Shown: one piece after another, positions 30,728 to 41,162 of the stretch
Numbering within the stretch: the first letter of the stretch is position 1
How the letters are laid out: each line of letters starts with the position of its first letter
Source of the DNA: Rhizoclosmatium globosum
Lineage: Eukaryota > Chytridiomycota > Chytridiomycetes > Chytridiales > Chytriomycetaceae
Reading direction: 5' to 3'
DNA length: 45,763 nt
Assembly (NCBI GenBank): GCA_002104985.1
Contig: MCGO01000264.1
Location: 1-45,763 of the forward strand
The notes under the pieces: model-generated
Database searches by the model: none
Told to the model about the DNA's origin: nothing
What the model saw: only the letters and a program-made list of their open reading frames with translations
Translations under genes and position numbers: made by a program

Positions 30728-32527
30728 ATGATTCAATTCAGTATTAACGGAGTATCTTACTCTTGGACTGAGACTTCGGGTACCCTCCGGATCCCAGATA
30801 ACATTGAGGTTACCAGTGACGTAACCCTTCGCCAAATCTTCAAGGAAGTTAAAGAACACCTTGAAGCAAGGACTGGTACTCGAGTTAGAGCGTACAGCCA
30901 TGATAACTATCGCAAACTGATGAATGAGTTGGGAAAAACATATCCCAATAATGCATTGACGCCGGTAGAAATTATCCCGGATGAACCTCAAGACCAGGAA
31001 GAGGAACCAGAACAAGAAGGTCCGAGAACTATGTTGGATGAGTTGGTTCATTCGAACAGAAAAGCTGAGGGTCATGCAAACTTGATTGCAAGACACAGTG
31101 AACGTCTAGCTACAGCGACGGAGTCAGTAAACCAAGAAGTTTCCGGAATTGGCTTACAAGTTAAGAGCCTCAATAATGCTGTTTCTGACATTGGTTCGAA
31201 TACCATGACAGGTTTCACTGATTTTGCCGATAAACTGACGGGTGTATTGTATGGAAACAATAACTTCGATACAAGAGTCAGGTCCTTCCATAATGAACCT
31301 TTGAACAAGGATACTCGTGAAACATGGAAGAGAGCCGTCGACGCCTTGAAAGCTGATTATGTGGGTCAAGACAAGAGGTACAAGACCGATGATGAGTTCA
31401 TCAAGAACTTTGTTCAAACGTTGCCCATGGACTCTACTGATAGCGATATCATGACGTTCAAGGCTTCTTTGCGTCGAGACCCTACGTTTAATAACTTTAA
31501 TTGGGCATGGGAGACTTTGGTTACCTCGTCGATTGTCCAATTTAAAGCGGCTCAAGCCTTGATTAACGGGGAATGGAGTTCGAACAATGCGTTGAAGGAA
31601 AGCGAAATGCGTAAGAACGCGAATCACCTGTTGGGTGACAAAGCAGTTAGTGCACAAACGTTGAAAGATACATTCATTGCTAAAATTCCAGAATCGACGC
31701 AAGACGGTATAATTCAACGTCTACATGACCACGACTTTGTAGTGGCTGGTTCGAAAGTCAAGTACACTGATTCACGTGTAACTATGGACATGGTTGCTCA
31801 ATTCTTGTACAAGAAAGGTTTTAACGGAGAAATACGTAACAAGAAGTCTAGTCGCGAAGATAGCAGACTTTCGTCTTTGGAAACCGCAGTACAACACGTG
31901 GCACTTCAACAAGCGCAGACGTCAGCTGATATTGGAAAGTTGACGCAGGTGCTCCTGGAAGAGCGTAAACGTGAACAGAGTCGTCACCGGAATGATCGTG
32001 AAAGAGATCGTGACCGTGCGCCGTCGGAAGGACGCCGCTATGGTCAAGGAATCGGACCTAATACGAACATGGAAAAGGTTTTACACACGGCTTTGATGCA
32101 GGTGAACCAGGAAACGAACCCTCAAAACTGGGACGAGAAGTTCGAATTGATTGCAAACACCTTCAATATGAGTACGGATCAACGTCAGAATTGGAGAGTC
32201 TCGAATCGCCCTATGCCACAGAAGTGTTTCACTTGTAAGGAGGAAGGCCATCGAGCCGCTGACTGTCCGTATGCTGACGTAGTGGAAAAAGCTATCCGTG
32301 CTGTAAAAGCTGAACGAGCCGGCGACAGATGTGAGTTAGAATCTGAGGAGATTGTGAATGAAATTAACATTCCGACAGAAACAACAAACAACAACGACAA
32401 ACCTTTAAACTTAATTAATGATGTTTCTCAATTCGAAGTGCCTATTGAATTTACGTGTAATAATGATTCTGAACTTACTGTTGAAACCTCTAATAATGGA
32501 GAGTTAGCTTTTGAAATAAAATCTTAA
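30728..32527 (+). CDS. Gag
   Basis: From ATG 30728 the product is 599 residues. It has a beta-rich N-terminus (MIQFSINGVSYSWTETSG), an acidic segment (QDQEEEPEQEGP), a central capsid-like helical region (TWKRAVDALKADYVGQ, FIKNFVQTLP, FNWAWETLVTSS), an Arg/Asp-rich tract and the CCHC zinc knuckle CFTCKEEGHRAADC (about 32224-32265). The zinc knuckle is the secure element: it marks the nucleocapsid that packages element RNA. The product is uninterrupted, in contrast to pol downstream. Confidence 0.85.
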   Translation: MIQFSINGVSYSWTETSGTLRIPDNIEVTSDVTLRQIFKEVKEHLEARTGTRVRAYSHDNYRKLMNELGKTYPNNALTPVEIIPDEPQDQEEEPEQEGPRTMLDELVHSNRKAEGHANLIARHSERLATATESVNQEVSGIGLQVKSLNNAVSDIGSNTMTGFTDFADKLTGVLYGNNNFDTRVRSFHNEPLNKDTRETWKRAVDALKADYVGQDKRYKTDDEFIKNFVQTLPMDSTDSDIMTFKASLRRDPTFNNFNWAWETLVTSSIVQFKAAQALINGEWSSNNALKESEMRKNANHLLGDKAVSAQTLKDTFIAKIPESTQDGIIQRLHDHDFVVAGSKVKYTDSRVTMDMVAQFLYKKGFNGEIRNKKSSREDSRLSSLETAVQHVALQQAQTSADIGKLTQVLLEERKREQSRHRNDRERDRDRAPSEGRRYGQGIGPNTNMEKVLHTALMQVNQETNPQNWDEKFELIANTFNMSTDQRQNWRVSNRPMPQKCFTCKEEGHRAADCPYADVVEKAIRAVKAERAGDRCELESEEIVNEINIPTETTNNNDKPLNLINDVSQFEVPIEFTCNNDSELTVETSNNGELAFEIKS

Positions 32528-32785
32528 TTAGTAGTGATGTGAGAATGCATACTGGAAAATCGACTCAAGAAGGAACGGAGTCGAATGAAGAAAGAATGGA
32601 ATTGGAAATACCGTCGAAGGAGTCGATTGACCCTCTTTCAAAGCATTCGACGCCCAGATTTCGCCGATTCATAGGTACGAATGGAATGCTGTACCTATAA
32701 GTGAGTTAGAATCCAAAGTTGGTACAAATCACCGAGAGGTTATACCCTCAAGGAATATCCTTAAAAACCCATCTTTCTGAATAAG

Positions 32786-33481
32786 AAAGGACGTGAGAAG
32801 AAGAATGAACTTGCACCTAAGGTAAAAACGTTCTGTAAAACTCGAAAGAACGTTGAGTTCGAAGAAAAACTCACCGCTGTCTTTGAAGATGGATCAATAG
32901 CTACGGCGAGAGTATCCGATGTCCCAGGAACCAATTACAAAGATATAAACGTGGAACTTGCGACCTATTCCATGTTGGATGGAGTTTTTCGAATCACGAC
33001 TATAAGTCTGTTCGTGGAGATGATTCACTTTTCAGATGCACTTGTAGATACCGGAGCGAACCATAATTCGGCTTCTTTGGAATTTTACAAGTCATTTCGT
33101 GTACGGCCTCGACTATTCAAGTATGATTCGTTGAGAACAACGAAGGGGATAGCGGGATCAATGACCATGATAGGTTATTTTTACGCCGACGTTTGCATTG
33201 GCGAAAGAAACGGATACAAAAGACAAGTGAAGTTTTCGCTGGTTCCAGGATTGCCAAGACCAATAATACTGGGAACACCAGCCATTAAACTATTTGAAAT
33301 GGACTTGTGCTTTTCAATCGATAGGCTATTCTATGGTCCCAGAATGAAAGCACGTTCGTTCTACACGAAAAATGGTGAACTAGTACACAATAAAGAACGA
33401 TTGAGTGTACCATTAAAATATTATGAAGAGTATGTTCCAGAAGAGAAACCGACGATGGTTCTTAAAGAAAAATACTCCTGA
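32786..33481 (+). CDS. Retropepsin-like aspartic protease region
   Basis: The frame includes EKLTAVFEDGSIATARVSD, then the active-site motif ALVDTGANHNSASLEF (DTGA at about 33047) and the flap/C-terminal signature RPIILGTPAIKLF (about 33260). These define a retropepsin that would process Gag-Pol. The segment 32528-32785 between gag and this region contains only short discontinuous frames. A downstream frame (33487-34002) ends in an acidic stretch (EEDSDEDSEKESDE-like) and probably links protease to reverse transcriptase. Confidence 0.8.
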   Translation, partial: KGREKKNELAPKVKTFCKTRKNVEFEEKLTAVFEDGSIATARVSDVPGTNYKDINVELATYSMLDGVFRITTISLFVEMIHFSDALVDTGANHNSASLEFYKSFRVRPRLFKYDSLRTTKGIAGSMTMIGYFYADVCIGERNGYKRQVKFSLVPGLPRPIILGTPAIKLFEMDLCFSIDRLFYGPRMKARSFYTKNGELVHNKERLSVPLKYYEEYVPEEKPTMVLKEKYS

Positions 33482-33486
33482 AACCA

Positions 33487-34600
33487 ATGGAAGGAAGAAT
33501 AGTTTTAGTAGAGTTGGATAGAAAGCTACCCAACAACCAAGAAAATTGCTTACTTCAAGGTTTCCCAGATATGGCGAGCAGAGGAATTCTCGTAGCAAAT
33601 ACGATATATCGGGTTGAAGATGTCAACTCGAAAGCAGTTAAAATGCAACTGACTTATGTGGGATCGGAAGAATTAAAATTAGATGAAGGAATATGCTTAG
33701 CAACCGTCCAATGTGGGGACGTACCTGTATTAGATGTACCTAAAAGTATAGACGTGAACGATCAATCAATGATGATCGAAATGGCATTACAGGCGAAAAT
33801 GCATAATCCAGAGAATAACATCGCGTTTCTTAGCTGTTTAATGGAGGACAAACCACCCGAAACGCCTTTAGAAGAAGAGGTTAGGGTCCAACCTATACTG
33901 GTTGACGAACTCGACTTTGTCGACCCACCGAATAAAGAGGATTCCGACGAAGACTCAGAGAAGGAGTCAGACGAGGCGACTACGAAACGGAAGGACGGAT
34001 AGAACTTTACGTTTCATTAGATGAGGATTTCTTCGAGTCTGTGCTTGAACAGAACCTACCTCAGTGAACAAACTGTTTAAAGAAAAGGACTTCCTCGACC
34101 CGATCTTACAATCAGTAGGAAGGAAGAAACCCGTACTCATAAAGAGTTCAGAGCGGTGATGTTGCATATAGAGGACATCATCGATGAATTGTCAAAGAAG
34201 ATTGACAAGAAATATGAATTAGAAGATGAAACTTCGCGTCGGAAGCGAAGAATACGTGAAAGACGCGCTGAATGGATAGATTCTATTCGCGATCCGAGAT
34301 TTATTAAAGATTTAAAGACGCTCGACCCTTATACCTACACGAAGATAGTAGAATCGGAATTGGATCCTGACCCAATCATGAATTCAACACCAGGACATGA
34401 TATTACAAAGAGGATAAAAGAGATTACATGCCTGAAGAGTATAAGTCGAACGAAGAAATCTTTAATAAGATTGACTTGAGTCATATGGACTCCGACTTTT
34501 ATGGCCCAGACACAAAAGGAGGCTTCTGGACTTAATAGGAAAATATATTGATGTCTTTAAAAGTGATGTAGTGACAGGAACGAAAAGAGTTCCTGCACAT
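33487..34600 (+). other. Pol linker between protease and reverse transcriptase
   Basis: Two open stretches (33487-34002 and 34156-34479) encode an unassigned region (QGFPDMASRGILVANTIYRV; later LSKKIDKKYELEDETSRRKR) broken by frame shifts. There is no catalytic motif. The position corresponds to the variable connector of Gypsy pol. Confidence 0.5.
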
Positions 34601-35465
34601 AAATTGAGTTGAAACCAGGAGCTCGCATACCTCATTCACACCCATACCCGGAAGGGGCGGGTCGAACTCAGATATTGCGAGAACATATTGAGAAAATGTT
34701 GAAAGATGACGTAATTGAACCGTCAACGTCTCAATATGCCGCTCCAGTGGTTTTGGCGAAGAAAGCCGATGTAATTGGAGATTCTGTGCTGATTTTCGGA
34801 ACTAATCAGATAACGATACCTGACAGATACCCTCTACCAAGAATAGACGAGACCTTTGACATGGTTTCGGGAAACATTATTTCTCATCAGTGGATTTGAT
34901 GAGTGGATTCTGGGCAGATTCCTATGGACGAAGAGAGTAAAGAGAAGACTGCCTTTATCTCGTCACAGGACTTTACCATTTTAAGGTTCTTCCGTTCGGG
35001 CTTACAAACTCACCACCAACATTCCAACGAATGATGGACGCAGTGTTAGCTGGGTATAAATTGTTTTCGCGTTGGTATACGTGGATGATATTATATCTAT
35101 TCGAAGACAGAGGAAGACACTTTGAACACCTTGGAAGGTTCTGGAGCGAATGTACTTGTATAATTTGAAAATAAAACCGTCGAAATGTGCACTCTTCCAC
35201 CAGAGTTACCATTTTTGGGACATGTTATTTCGAAGGACGGTTTAAGGAGAGATCAGATAAGATTTCTAAATTGAGAAACTGGCCTGTACCAACGGGAATT
35301 AGACAATTGCAGTCTTTCTTAGGTTTTGGAAACTACTTCCGAAGATTCATTAAAGATTTCGCGTCTATTGCAGCGCCGTTGTACTCGCTCTTGAAAGGAG
35401 ATAAATCGTGGGTTTGGACAGAAGCATGCGAAGCAGCGTTTAAGAATTATAGCAGCTTTGTGTGA
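34600..35465 (+). pseudogene. Reverse transcriptase domain (frame-broken)
   Basis: Gypsy RT motifs are seen in several frames: PEGAGRTQILREHIEKML, IEPSTSQYAAPVVLAKK, DRYPLPRIDETFDMV, then SGFWQIPMD and LPFGLTNSPPTFQRMMD. The catalytic box YVDD is at 35078-35089, and LQSFLGFGNYFRRFI follows in the thumb/connection. The frame changes several times (near 34800, 34900, 35075 and 35180), so as written it cannot encode a continuous enzyme. Confidence 0.85.
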
Positions 35466-35880
35466 CGATAAAATATTATACTTACCGGGAGATACGAAGA
35501 ATATATCATCGAATGTGATGCTTCTGGCACGGCTTTAGGCGGTGCACTCTACGCAAAGGACCGAAGGAACTCGAGCAGATAGAAAACCTGTTGCATTCAT
35601 TTCGAGAACGCTGAACGAAGTGGAACAGAAGTACTCGAACACAGACCGAGAAGGTCTTGCGGTAGTATGGCTTGTGGCTGCTTCGATAAGTATATCTTCG
35701 ATCGACCAGTTACTATCGAAACTGATCATTCAGCTCTTGTACAATTGGTGAAAAGCGGTGCTTTGACAGGAAGATTCGCGAGATGGGCTTACGCCCTTTC
35801 AGATTATGATTTGTCAATCATTCACGTACCAGGAAAAAACCAGGTTGTACCAGATACACTATCAAGAGTTGACTTCACAG
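35466..35880 (+). pseudogene. RNase H domain (frame-broken)
   Basis: Motifs of Gypsy RNase HI are present: CDASGTALGGALYAK (about 35516), KPVAFISRTLNEVEQKY, NTDREGLAVVW, TIETDHSALVQL and HVPGKNQVVPDTLSRV. They cover the usual catalytic Asp/Glu/Asp positions. At least two frame changes occur between 35560 and 35690. Confidence 0.85.
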
Positions 35881-36264
35881 GAGTGAAGCACGCGATTAAA
35901 AAAGAGGCTGATGGTCAAGAGACCGGGGATTCTGGAAGGGAGAACGAGAATACCCCTTTAAAAACTTTGTACCAAACATACATGTATAATAAATATGCTA
36001 CGACTGACAAACAGAGAGAGTTCGCAAAGAGCGAACACCGTAGATTGTTCTTGGAAACATATACTTCGAATCAGGTTGCAGAAGCAGCTGAACCTGAGAG
36101 CACGAACGATCTTATGACCGACTTAGGAACGAGACTTATGAATAAGTCTAAAACAGATAAGCGCCTGAAAAGCTTGAGAGACGTGCAGAAAGTACCGAGA
36201 CAGAAACCTGAGACAATGCCAATCTCGAAGAGTATAAAACGTTTCAACATGGAATATCAACGGA

Positions 36265-37075
36265 TTGCGGAGTTTATTGAAGAAATACGACGAAGAACAC
36301 GACCTTAAACTCTTACCTTTGACAGAAAGAGTCGAACATTTCTTAAATTCACAGAGATGTAGTATCGTTTGTCTACAGGAAACACGAATGGGTACGAATA
36401 ATAAAAGTAAGAAGTTATTCGCTGCTTTAAAGGAGCTTCCGAACTGGAACTGTTCGTTGAATGATTCAGAAACAGGATACGCAGGAGTCGCAATCTTGTG
36501 GAGGAAGGAACTCTACGGAAAAGTAGAAGCCAAGACCATCGAAGGAATGGAGACATCTAAGGGCGGAGAGACACTTGTCTACGATGGAGATAAAGGACGA
36601 GTGTTAACCCTGATCCTTGGAGATGTAGCAATAGTAAATACTTATGTACCGAGTGGAATGAGACACTCAGAGCGCCAAGAGTATAAATTGAAGTTTTTAG
36701 ACGACCTCAAGACACACTGTGACAACTTGAGAGAAGATCACCTTGTAATCTTGTTGGGAGACATGAATATTGCGCCGACAATGAATGATGTTTCGCCGAT
36801 AGTATTAGAAGACAAATTGGTGAACCGATTCCCCTCAACTATTAGTAAGGAAGAACAGGAATGGTTCAAGAGAATGACTGAGAACTATCATGATGGTTTT
36901 CGAGTGAAACATCCTGATGACTTGGGAGCGACTTGGCTGTTGAAGGCTAAGAATAAGACGGAATATCCCTTTTGGAGAATCGACCATGTGTTAATAGATA
37001 AGCGAATCGAAGAGGAAGGATTCGACGTTCGAATCGATGCAGACATGAGTGGAGTGACCACTTGAGAGTCGAATT
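36265..37075 (+). CDS. ExoIII/AP-endonuclease-like (EEP) domain inside pol
   Basis: A 266-codon frame carrying the endonuclease/exonuclease/phosphatase fold. VCLQETRMG contains the metal-binding Glu (QET at 36376-36384). Then come GYAGVAILWRKEL, the VAIVNTYVPSG strand, LLGDMNIAP (GDMN at 36757-36768) and the ExoIII-type FWRIDHVLIDKR (WRIDH at 36973-36987). The terminal SDH motif is present at 37053-37061 but one frame over, so a single base separates the catalytic His from the rest. The pattern resembles ExoIII/APE1-type abasic endonucleases. It lies between RNase H and integrase, where Gypsy elements normally have only a short connector. Confidence 0.85.
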
Positions 37076-38345
37076 ACACACGAGTTTGAAGGGATTCCCT
37101 AAAATAGGAGAAGAAATGTTAGTAGACACCACAGAGTGGCTGAATGGAAAGACAACGTCGGACTTTCAACATTTGCGATGGAATCAAAAACTCTGTGAGG
37201 AAGAATTGGAGATTAATTTAGGAGTTATGTCCTTCACTCAAGGAGAATCCTTGAAAACATGGCGTGAGAAGCAGTTGGAGGATCCTTATTTAGGACCCAT
37301 TATTCGCTTCAAAGAGAAGTTCGAAATACCCGACGACTTGGATGCTGAAACTATGGCTACAAGATCAAGCGAATGGTTTTGGACTTGAATGGCTTACTGT
37401 TCTTTGTTTCGGACTTAAAACAAATGTGGTTAGGAGGGCATCAGGAAGAATAGCTTATGCGTACCTGACTCTTTGAAGAGAACAATTCTTGAGAGCACCA
37501 CGACGATATCTACGCAGGGCATTTCGGCCATGCGAAGGTGTTACCCGTGTTGTTGGATAGATTCTGGTGGCCAGATATTGTTAAAGATCGAGGAACCACG
37601 TGGAATCGTGTGAAACCTGTAATAAATCTAAGGACTTTCATACGAAAACTGGTTACTTACATCCAATACCTTTGGGAGAGTTGCAATGGAGCGAACGTTC
37701 CTAGATTTTATGGATACGGAAAAGAGAACCCTAATGGAAACCGTTATATAATGGTGTGGGTAGATAGCTTTACGAAGTGGGCTGAAGCCATCCCTATTCC
37801 TGACTTGACAGGGGAAACTGTTTGTAAAGCATTAGTGACTCAGATATTCTGTAGGTACGGAATACCTGTCCTTACACACTGATGGAGGAGCCGCTTGATA
37901 GTACATTGGTGCATCAACTGAGCCGATGGTTGGGATTCGAAAAGACCTTTACCGCGCCTTATTGGCCGAGAGCAAATGACCTGCCGAAAGGATGATCAAA
38001 ACTCTATCACAGGAGATAAGAGCGTATATTGATAAATTTAAGTTTAACGATTGGGAAGAGATACTCCCTTTGTAATGTTGCGTATAGAACGCACCCACAT
38101 GGAACCACTAACGAGACACCCTACTTTGCATGGCATGGTAGAGACGCGAGACTACCTACGATATGTTCGTTGGAATTAGTCCCAGGGACGTTAACCCTGA
38201 TGACGCGGTTTACGAAGAAGAAGCTGCGGCTGTCGAAAGGATTGAAGCTGAAACGAACACATATCGAGGGAAACGCGGAAAGCAATAGAAACGGGAAGGG
38301 CTTCCTAGGATTTCTGTTGCCAGTTTGTAGTGTGAGCAGTTTAAG
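37066..38345 (+). pseudogene. Integrase with connector and HHCC region (frame-broken)
   Basis: A connector with QLEDPYLGPIIRFKE is followed by the zinc-binding region (GHFGHAKVLPVLLDRFWWPDI) and the DDE core. First Asp is in VWVDSFTKWAEAIPI (37763), second in HTDGG (37881), and Glu in AERMIKTLSQE (37986). The second Asp and the Glu are exactly 105 bases apart, i.e. the canonical D35E spacing. However, stops in that frame show two compensating indels in between. Integrase would insert the cDNA. The copy as written is not translatable throughout. Confidence 0.85.
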
Positions 38346-39060
38346 ATAAGTGTTGCAAACACTGTACGGATACACCAAAGACGATCAACCTTGTGGATGA
38401 TGCTAAGAGACATCCTCGAAAGACACGACTTGGATGTTTGTGTTTAGTGTACGATCCTAAAATGAAGTCAAAAGTTAGTCCTTTCCCAAATTGTATTTAT
38501 TTGAGAGATGGATCGAGAGCTGACTTACGGGACGCGGGTATCGTTTGAGCCCGGGGAAGGAGAACGGTTTTGACGAAAGAATGGGTAAGGTACCTGTTTT
38601 CGACTTGTGGCCGTGTATAGCCGAACGAATAGTTTGGAGATTGGACCTTCGCCTGAAGATCTTGAGTATAACGATGGCAGACCGGTTGTAACCTTAGGAC
38701 GCGAACAAGGTGTCGGAGTCGTGAAGTGCACTTATCGTTCGTACGAGAAAGAGGAATACTTAGACAAAACTGTTAGTCTTGTTGATCCTCGAAGAGAGAT
38801 TTACATTTATTTGTGCGAACCTTTGGGACAAGGCAGGAAAATTTGGATAATAAACCCACCAGAAATAGTGGGAGTAAAGTCGACCGAGACCTTCGTATTC
38901 GAAGAGAGCCGAGGGAATATCTTTGAAGTTTTTGTCGATGAAGAAGCTGACGAGGAAGTGAGTTAGAAGAGGCAGTTGATCGACCCGTAGTCGATACTAG
39001 AAAACTCAAGGATGAGGAGCGGCGTAAACTGTTTATGAAGTACATCCTTAAAGGACTTCA
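38346..39060 (+). other. Integrase-downstream region of unknown role
   Basis: Contains a 119-codon frame (38607-38966; GPSPEDLEYNDGRPVVTLGR, ending EEADEEVS) with no recognised domain, plus short broken frames. It lies between the integrase core and its C-terminal domain. Confidence 0.35.
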
Positions 39061-39640
39061 CGCAGCTCAAGCGTTATAAAAGAAAAGGTGGCCAAGGCAA
39101 AAGAGGCCCTTAGGGAAAAATCGTTAGAAAACGACCGCGCACCTCATACCTTTGAGATCGGCGACAGAGCTTGGTTAGCGGTACCTCTTGAAAGTGAGAT
39201 GCAGAGATTGAAAGCTCCAAAGAAATTTATCTTTAGATGGTTGGACCTGTAAGAATCATGGATCAGTCTAAAGGTGATTCAGGAACTTTATTTAGAGTGG
39301 TGGAAACTTTTCCGGGGGGAGAAGTTGTTCAACGTGAAGCACATGTGAGTAGGTTAAGACCCTATGTTCATAGGAGACCAATAGAGTCAGCTGAAAGGGC
39401 AGTGCGACAAGTGTCAAAAGAAGAGGAGTTAAAAGCTGAAATAGCTGCGTGGAAGAAACAAGGGCGTATCCTAACGAGGAGACCTTTGTACTCTCACGAA
39501 CCATTGTTTGCGACTCACCCTTCTTTGAGAAGAAAGATGGAAGAGTATGACCATACCGAGGACACAGATCCTTTACATAAAATTTGGCCATTACTCATGT
39601 GGGACGAGAAGGAACAGGATTCTTTTATGTGGTAAAGTGA
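39061..39640 (+). CDS. Integrase C-terminal GPY/F-like domain
   Basis: HTFEIGDRAWLAVPL, FRWLVGPVRIMD, GTLFRVVETFPGG and EAHVSRLRPYVHRRP follow the GPY/F-module pattern of Gypsy integrases. It is split by one frame change around 39235. A lysine/glutamate-rich tail extends to the stop at 39635. The adjoining frame (39637-39837) may be its natural continuation. Confidence 0.7.
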
Positions 39641-40116
39641 AAGGTGTAAGAGAATTACAAATGCATACCGACGATACACTACCGGAGGAAACATTAAAGA
39701 TTTTCTGGGGTTACCAGAAACAGATAAAAAGTAGGGCTTACACGGTGTATCGGAAATGGATTGATGATCGGTATAAAGGAGTGGATGACTTACCCAGAGA
39801 CATTGTACCTGACGATGAGTTTCTGTTGGACCTGTGACTGTTGGCACTTATATAACTAAAGCTGCAGCAGAGCTTAAGAGAACAGAGAAAAGGCGGAAAC
39901 AAGTGGAAGGACAAGGGGAGGTCAGAATCAAAGGCCTCGGAGAAGTAGTAGGTTAGGAGGTGAACAAACACAAGAGAGGAATGAGGTTTTTGATTGAGAA
40001 TAGGGAGTTGTGACTTTTGGGCTAGATAGTTTTCTTCAAGGTGGAGTTTTATACCCAGTTCAAGAAGTCAGGAAAAGTTGGAACCAGTTGTGTATCCAAG
40101 GGGCGGATACATAGTT

Positions 40117-40126
40117 AAAAAAGAGG
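40117..40126 (+). other. Putative polypurine tract
   Basis: AAAAAAGAGG ends five bases before the 3' LTR, the expected position for plus-strand priming. Confidence 0.65.
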
Positions 40127-40130
40127 CTAC

Positions 40131-41158
40131 TGTAACGTGTGCAGGCGACGTTCTGGGGTTTGGTTCGGACTTGGACTCGACACGTTTTCTTTATATTTTT
40201 GGAATTTTAGTTTGGGGACTTTAGATTAGAACAGTGTCTATTATTGGAATAAAAAGTTGTTGCGAATTGAAAGGCGAGCGAGTCGATCAAGGTCGCCCAG
40301 AGCGAGACGGACCTCGAGCGAGCGACGGCGTCGACGTGTAACAGACGGGCGTGGCCGCTCTTAGGGAGACGCCACCATAGGCCGGTTTCACGGTAGACGC
40401 GCCGGAGCGAGTACTCTGGATCAGCGAGACACAAGTCACCTCGACCGAAGGGAAAGGCCGAGTTAGGGTCCGATGCCGGATTAGCGAACTACAGGTTAGC
40501 GAACCAAAGGAGGTAGCAGGGACGAATCGAAGAGAGGAGTGGGCTACCTCTGGACTGAACGAGTAGGCTGGATGTGTGGGGTACGTGTGCATGGCGGGGG
40601 CTGGGCTAGCGTGTGTGGAGCACCCCAGGTTCCTCCGGCCACGGAGCACGTGCCTTGCCATGGGTTGTAGGCTTGAACGCTGACCCATGGATCTGTTGCA
40701 CAGAGGAAGCGGTGGAAAGCCAGCGGCGACTGGAACTATCAGCGTAGACTCCACACTATGGACATAAGGGCTATGGTGGCGCACCGAGGCGTTCAGGAAT
40801 GTTAGCGAAGTCGGGTCTCTCGGGGGTAACGGATCTTGCCTCGGAGTAACAAGCGGATGAGCGGAGTGGATGATGTAACGGTAACGGACTACTGGAACAT
40901 TAGGAGGGAGTGGTAGAGCGTAGCGATGTGTTATTTCTTTTATTGTTCTTTATTTACGTCAGCCTGGGATTAGTGTCTTAGCGAGCGAAGACCTTGGGTC
41001 TTTCAGACAGTACCTGGAATCATTGGAGCCACGGAGGAGGGACCAGGTACTGATTCGTACCGTGCTTTTTGGCAAGTAAGCGTAGACCTAGGAGCGAGTG
41101 TGTAGGATGGTAGCGAGGATTGAAACCTGGAAAGGGGAAGCAACCCTTACTTGTTACA
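40131..41158 (+). repeat. 3' LTR
   Basis: Matches the 5' LTR along its length, TGTAACGTG to CTTGTTACA, with few substitutions but about ten small indels, mostly in runs of G, T or short dinucleotide repeats. Confidence 0.92.
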
Positions 41159-41162
41159 AACT
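41159..41162 (+). repeat. Target-site duplication, right
   Basis: AACT directly after the 3' LTR, matching 27046-27049. Confidence 0.7.

Larger units (their letters stand above)
27050..41158 (+). mobile_element. Ty3/Gypsy-class LTR retrotransposon, 14.1 kb
   Basis: A complete element with two LTRs of about 1.03 kb, a primer-binding site, a polypurine tract, a 4-bp target duplication and, in order, an accessory acidic ORF, a coiled-coil ORF, gag with a zinc knuckle, protease, reverse transcriptase, RNase H, an ExoIII-like nuclease, integrase and a GPY/F-type C-terminus. RT-RH-IN order defines the Ty3/Gypsy class. It is unusually large. The LTRs are nearly identical apart from short indels, suggesting recent insertion, yet pol is broken by many one-base shifts. 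Confidence 0.9.

Noticed and set aside
29168..32527. A single 1,119-codon gag ORF
   Set aside because: It reads through a GTAAGT...CTGTAG intron and an AT-rich stretch (30362-30723), and its beginning lacks an ATG. Two products, with Gag starting at 30728, fit better.
36265..37075. Nested LINE-type retrotransposon suggested by the EEP domain
   Set aside because: No second reverse transcriptase, poly-A tail or target duplication surrounds it. The flanking frames continue Gypsy RNase H on the left and integrase on the right.
34600..38345. Programmed ribosomal frameshifting as the explanation for pol
   Set aside because: There are too many shifts in different directions within single domains, including compensating pairs. 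Sequencing error or decay is simpler.
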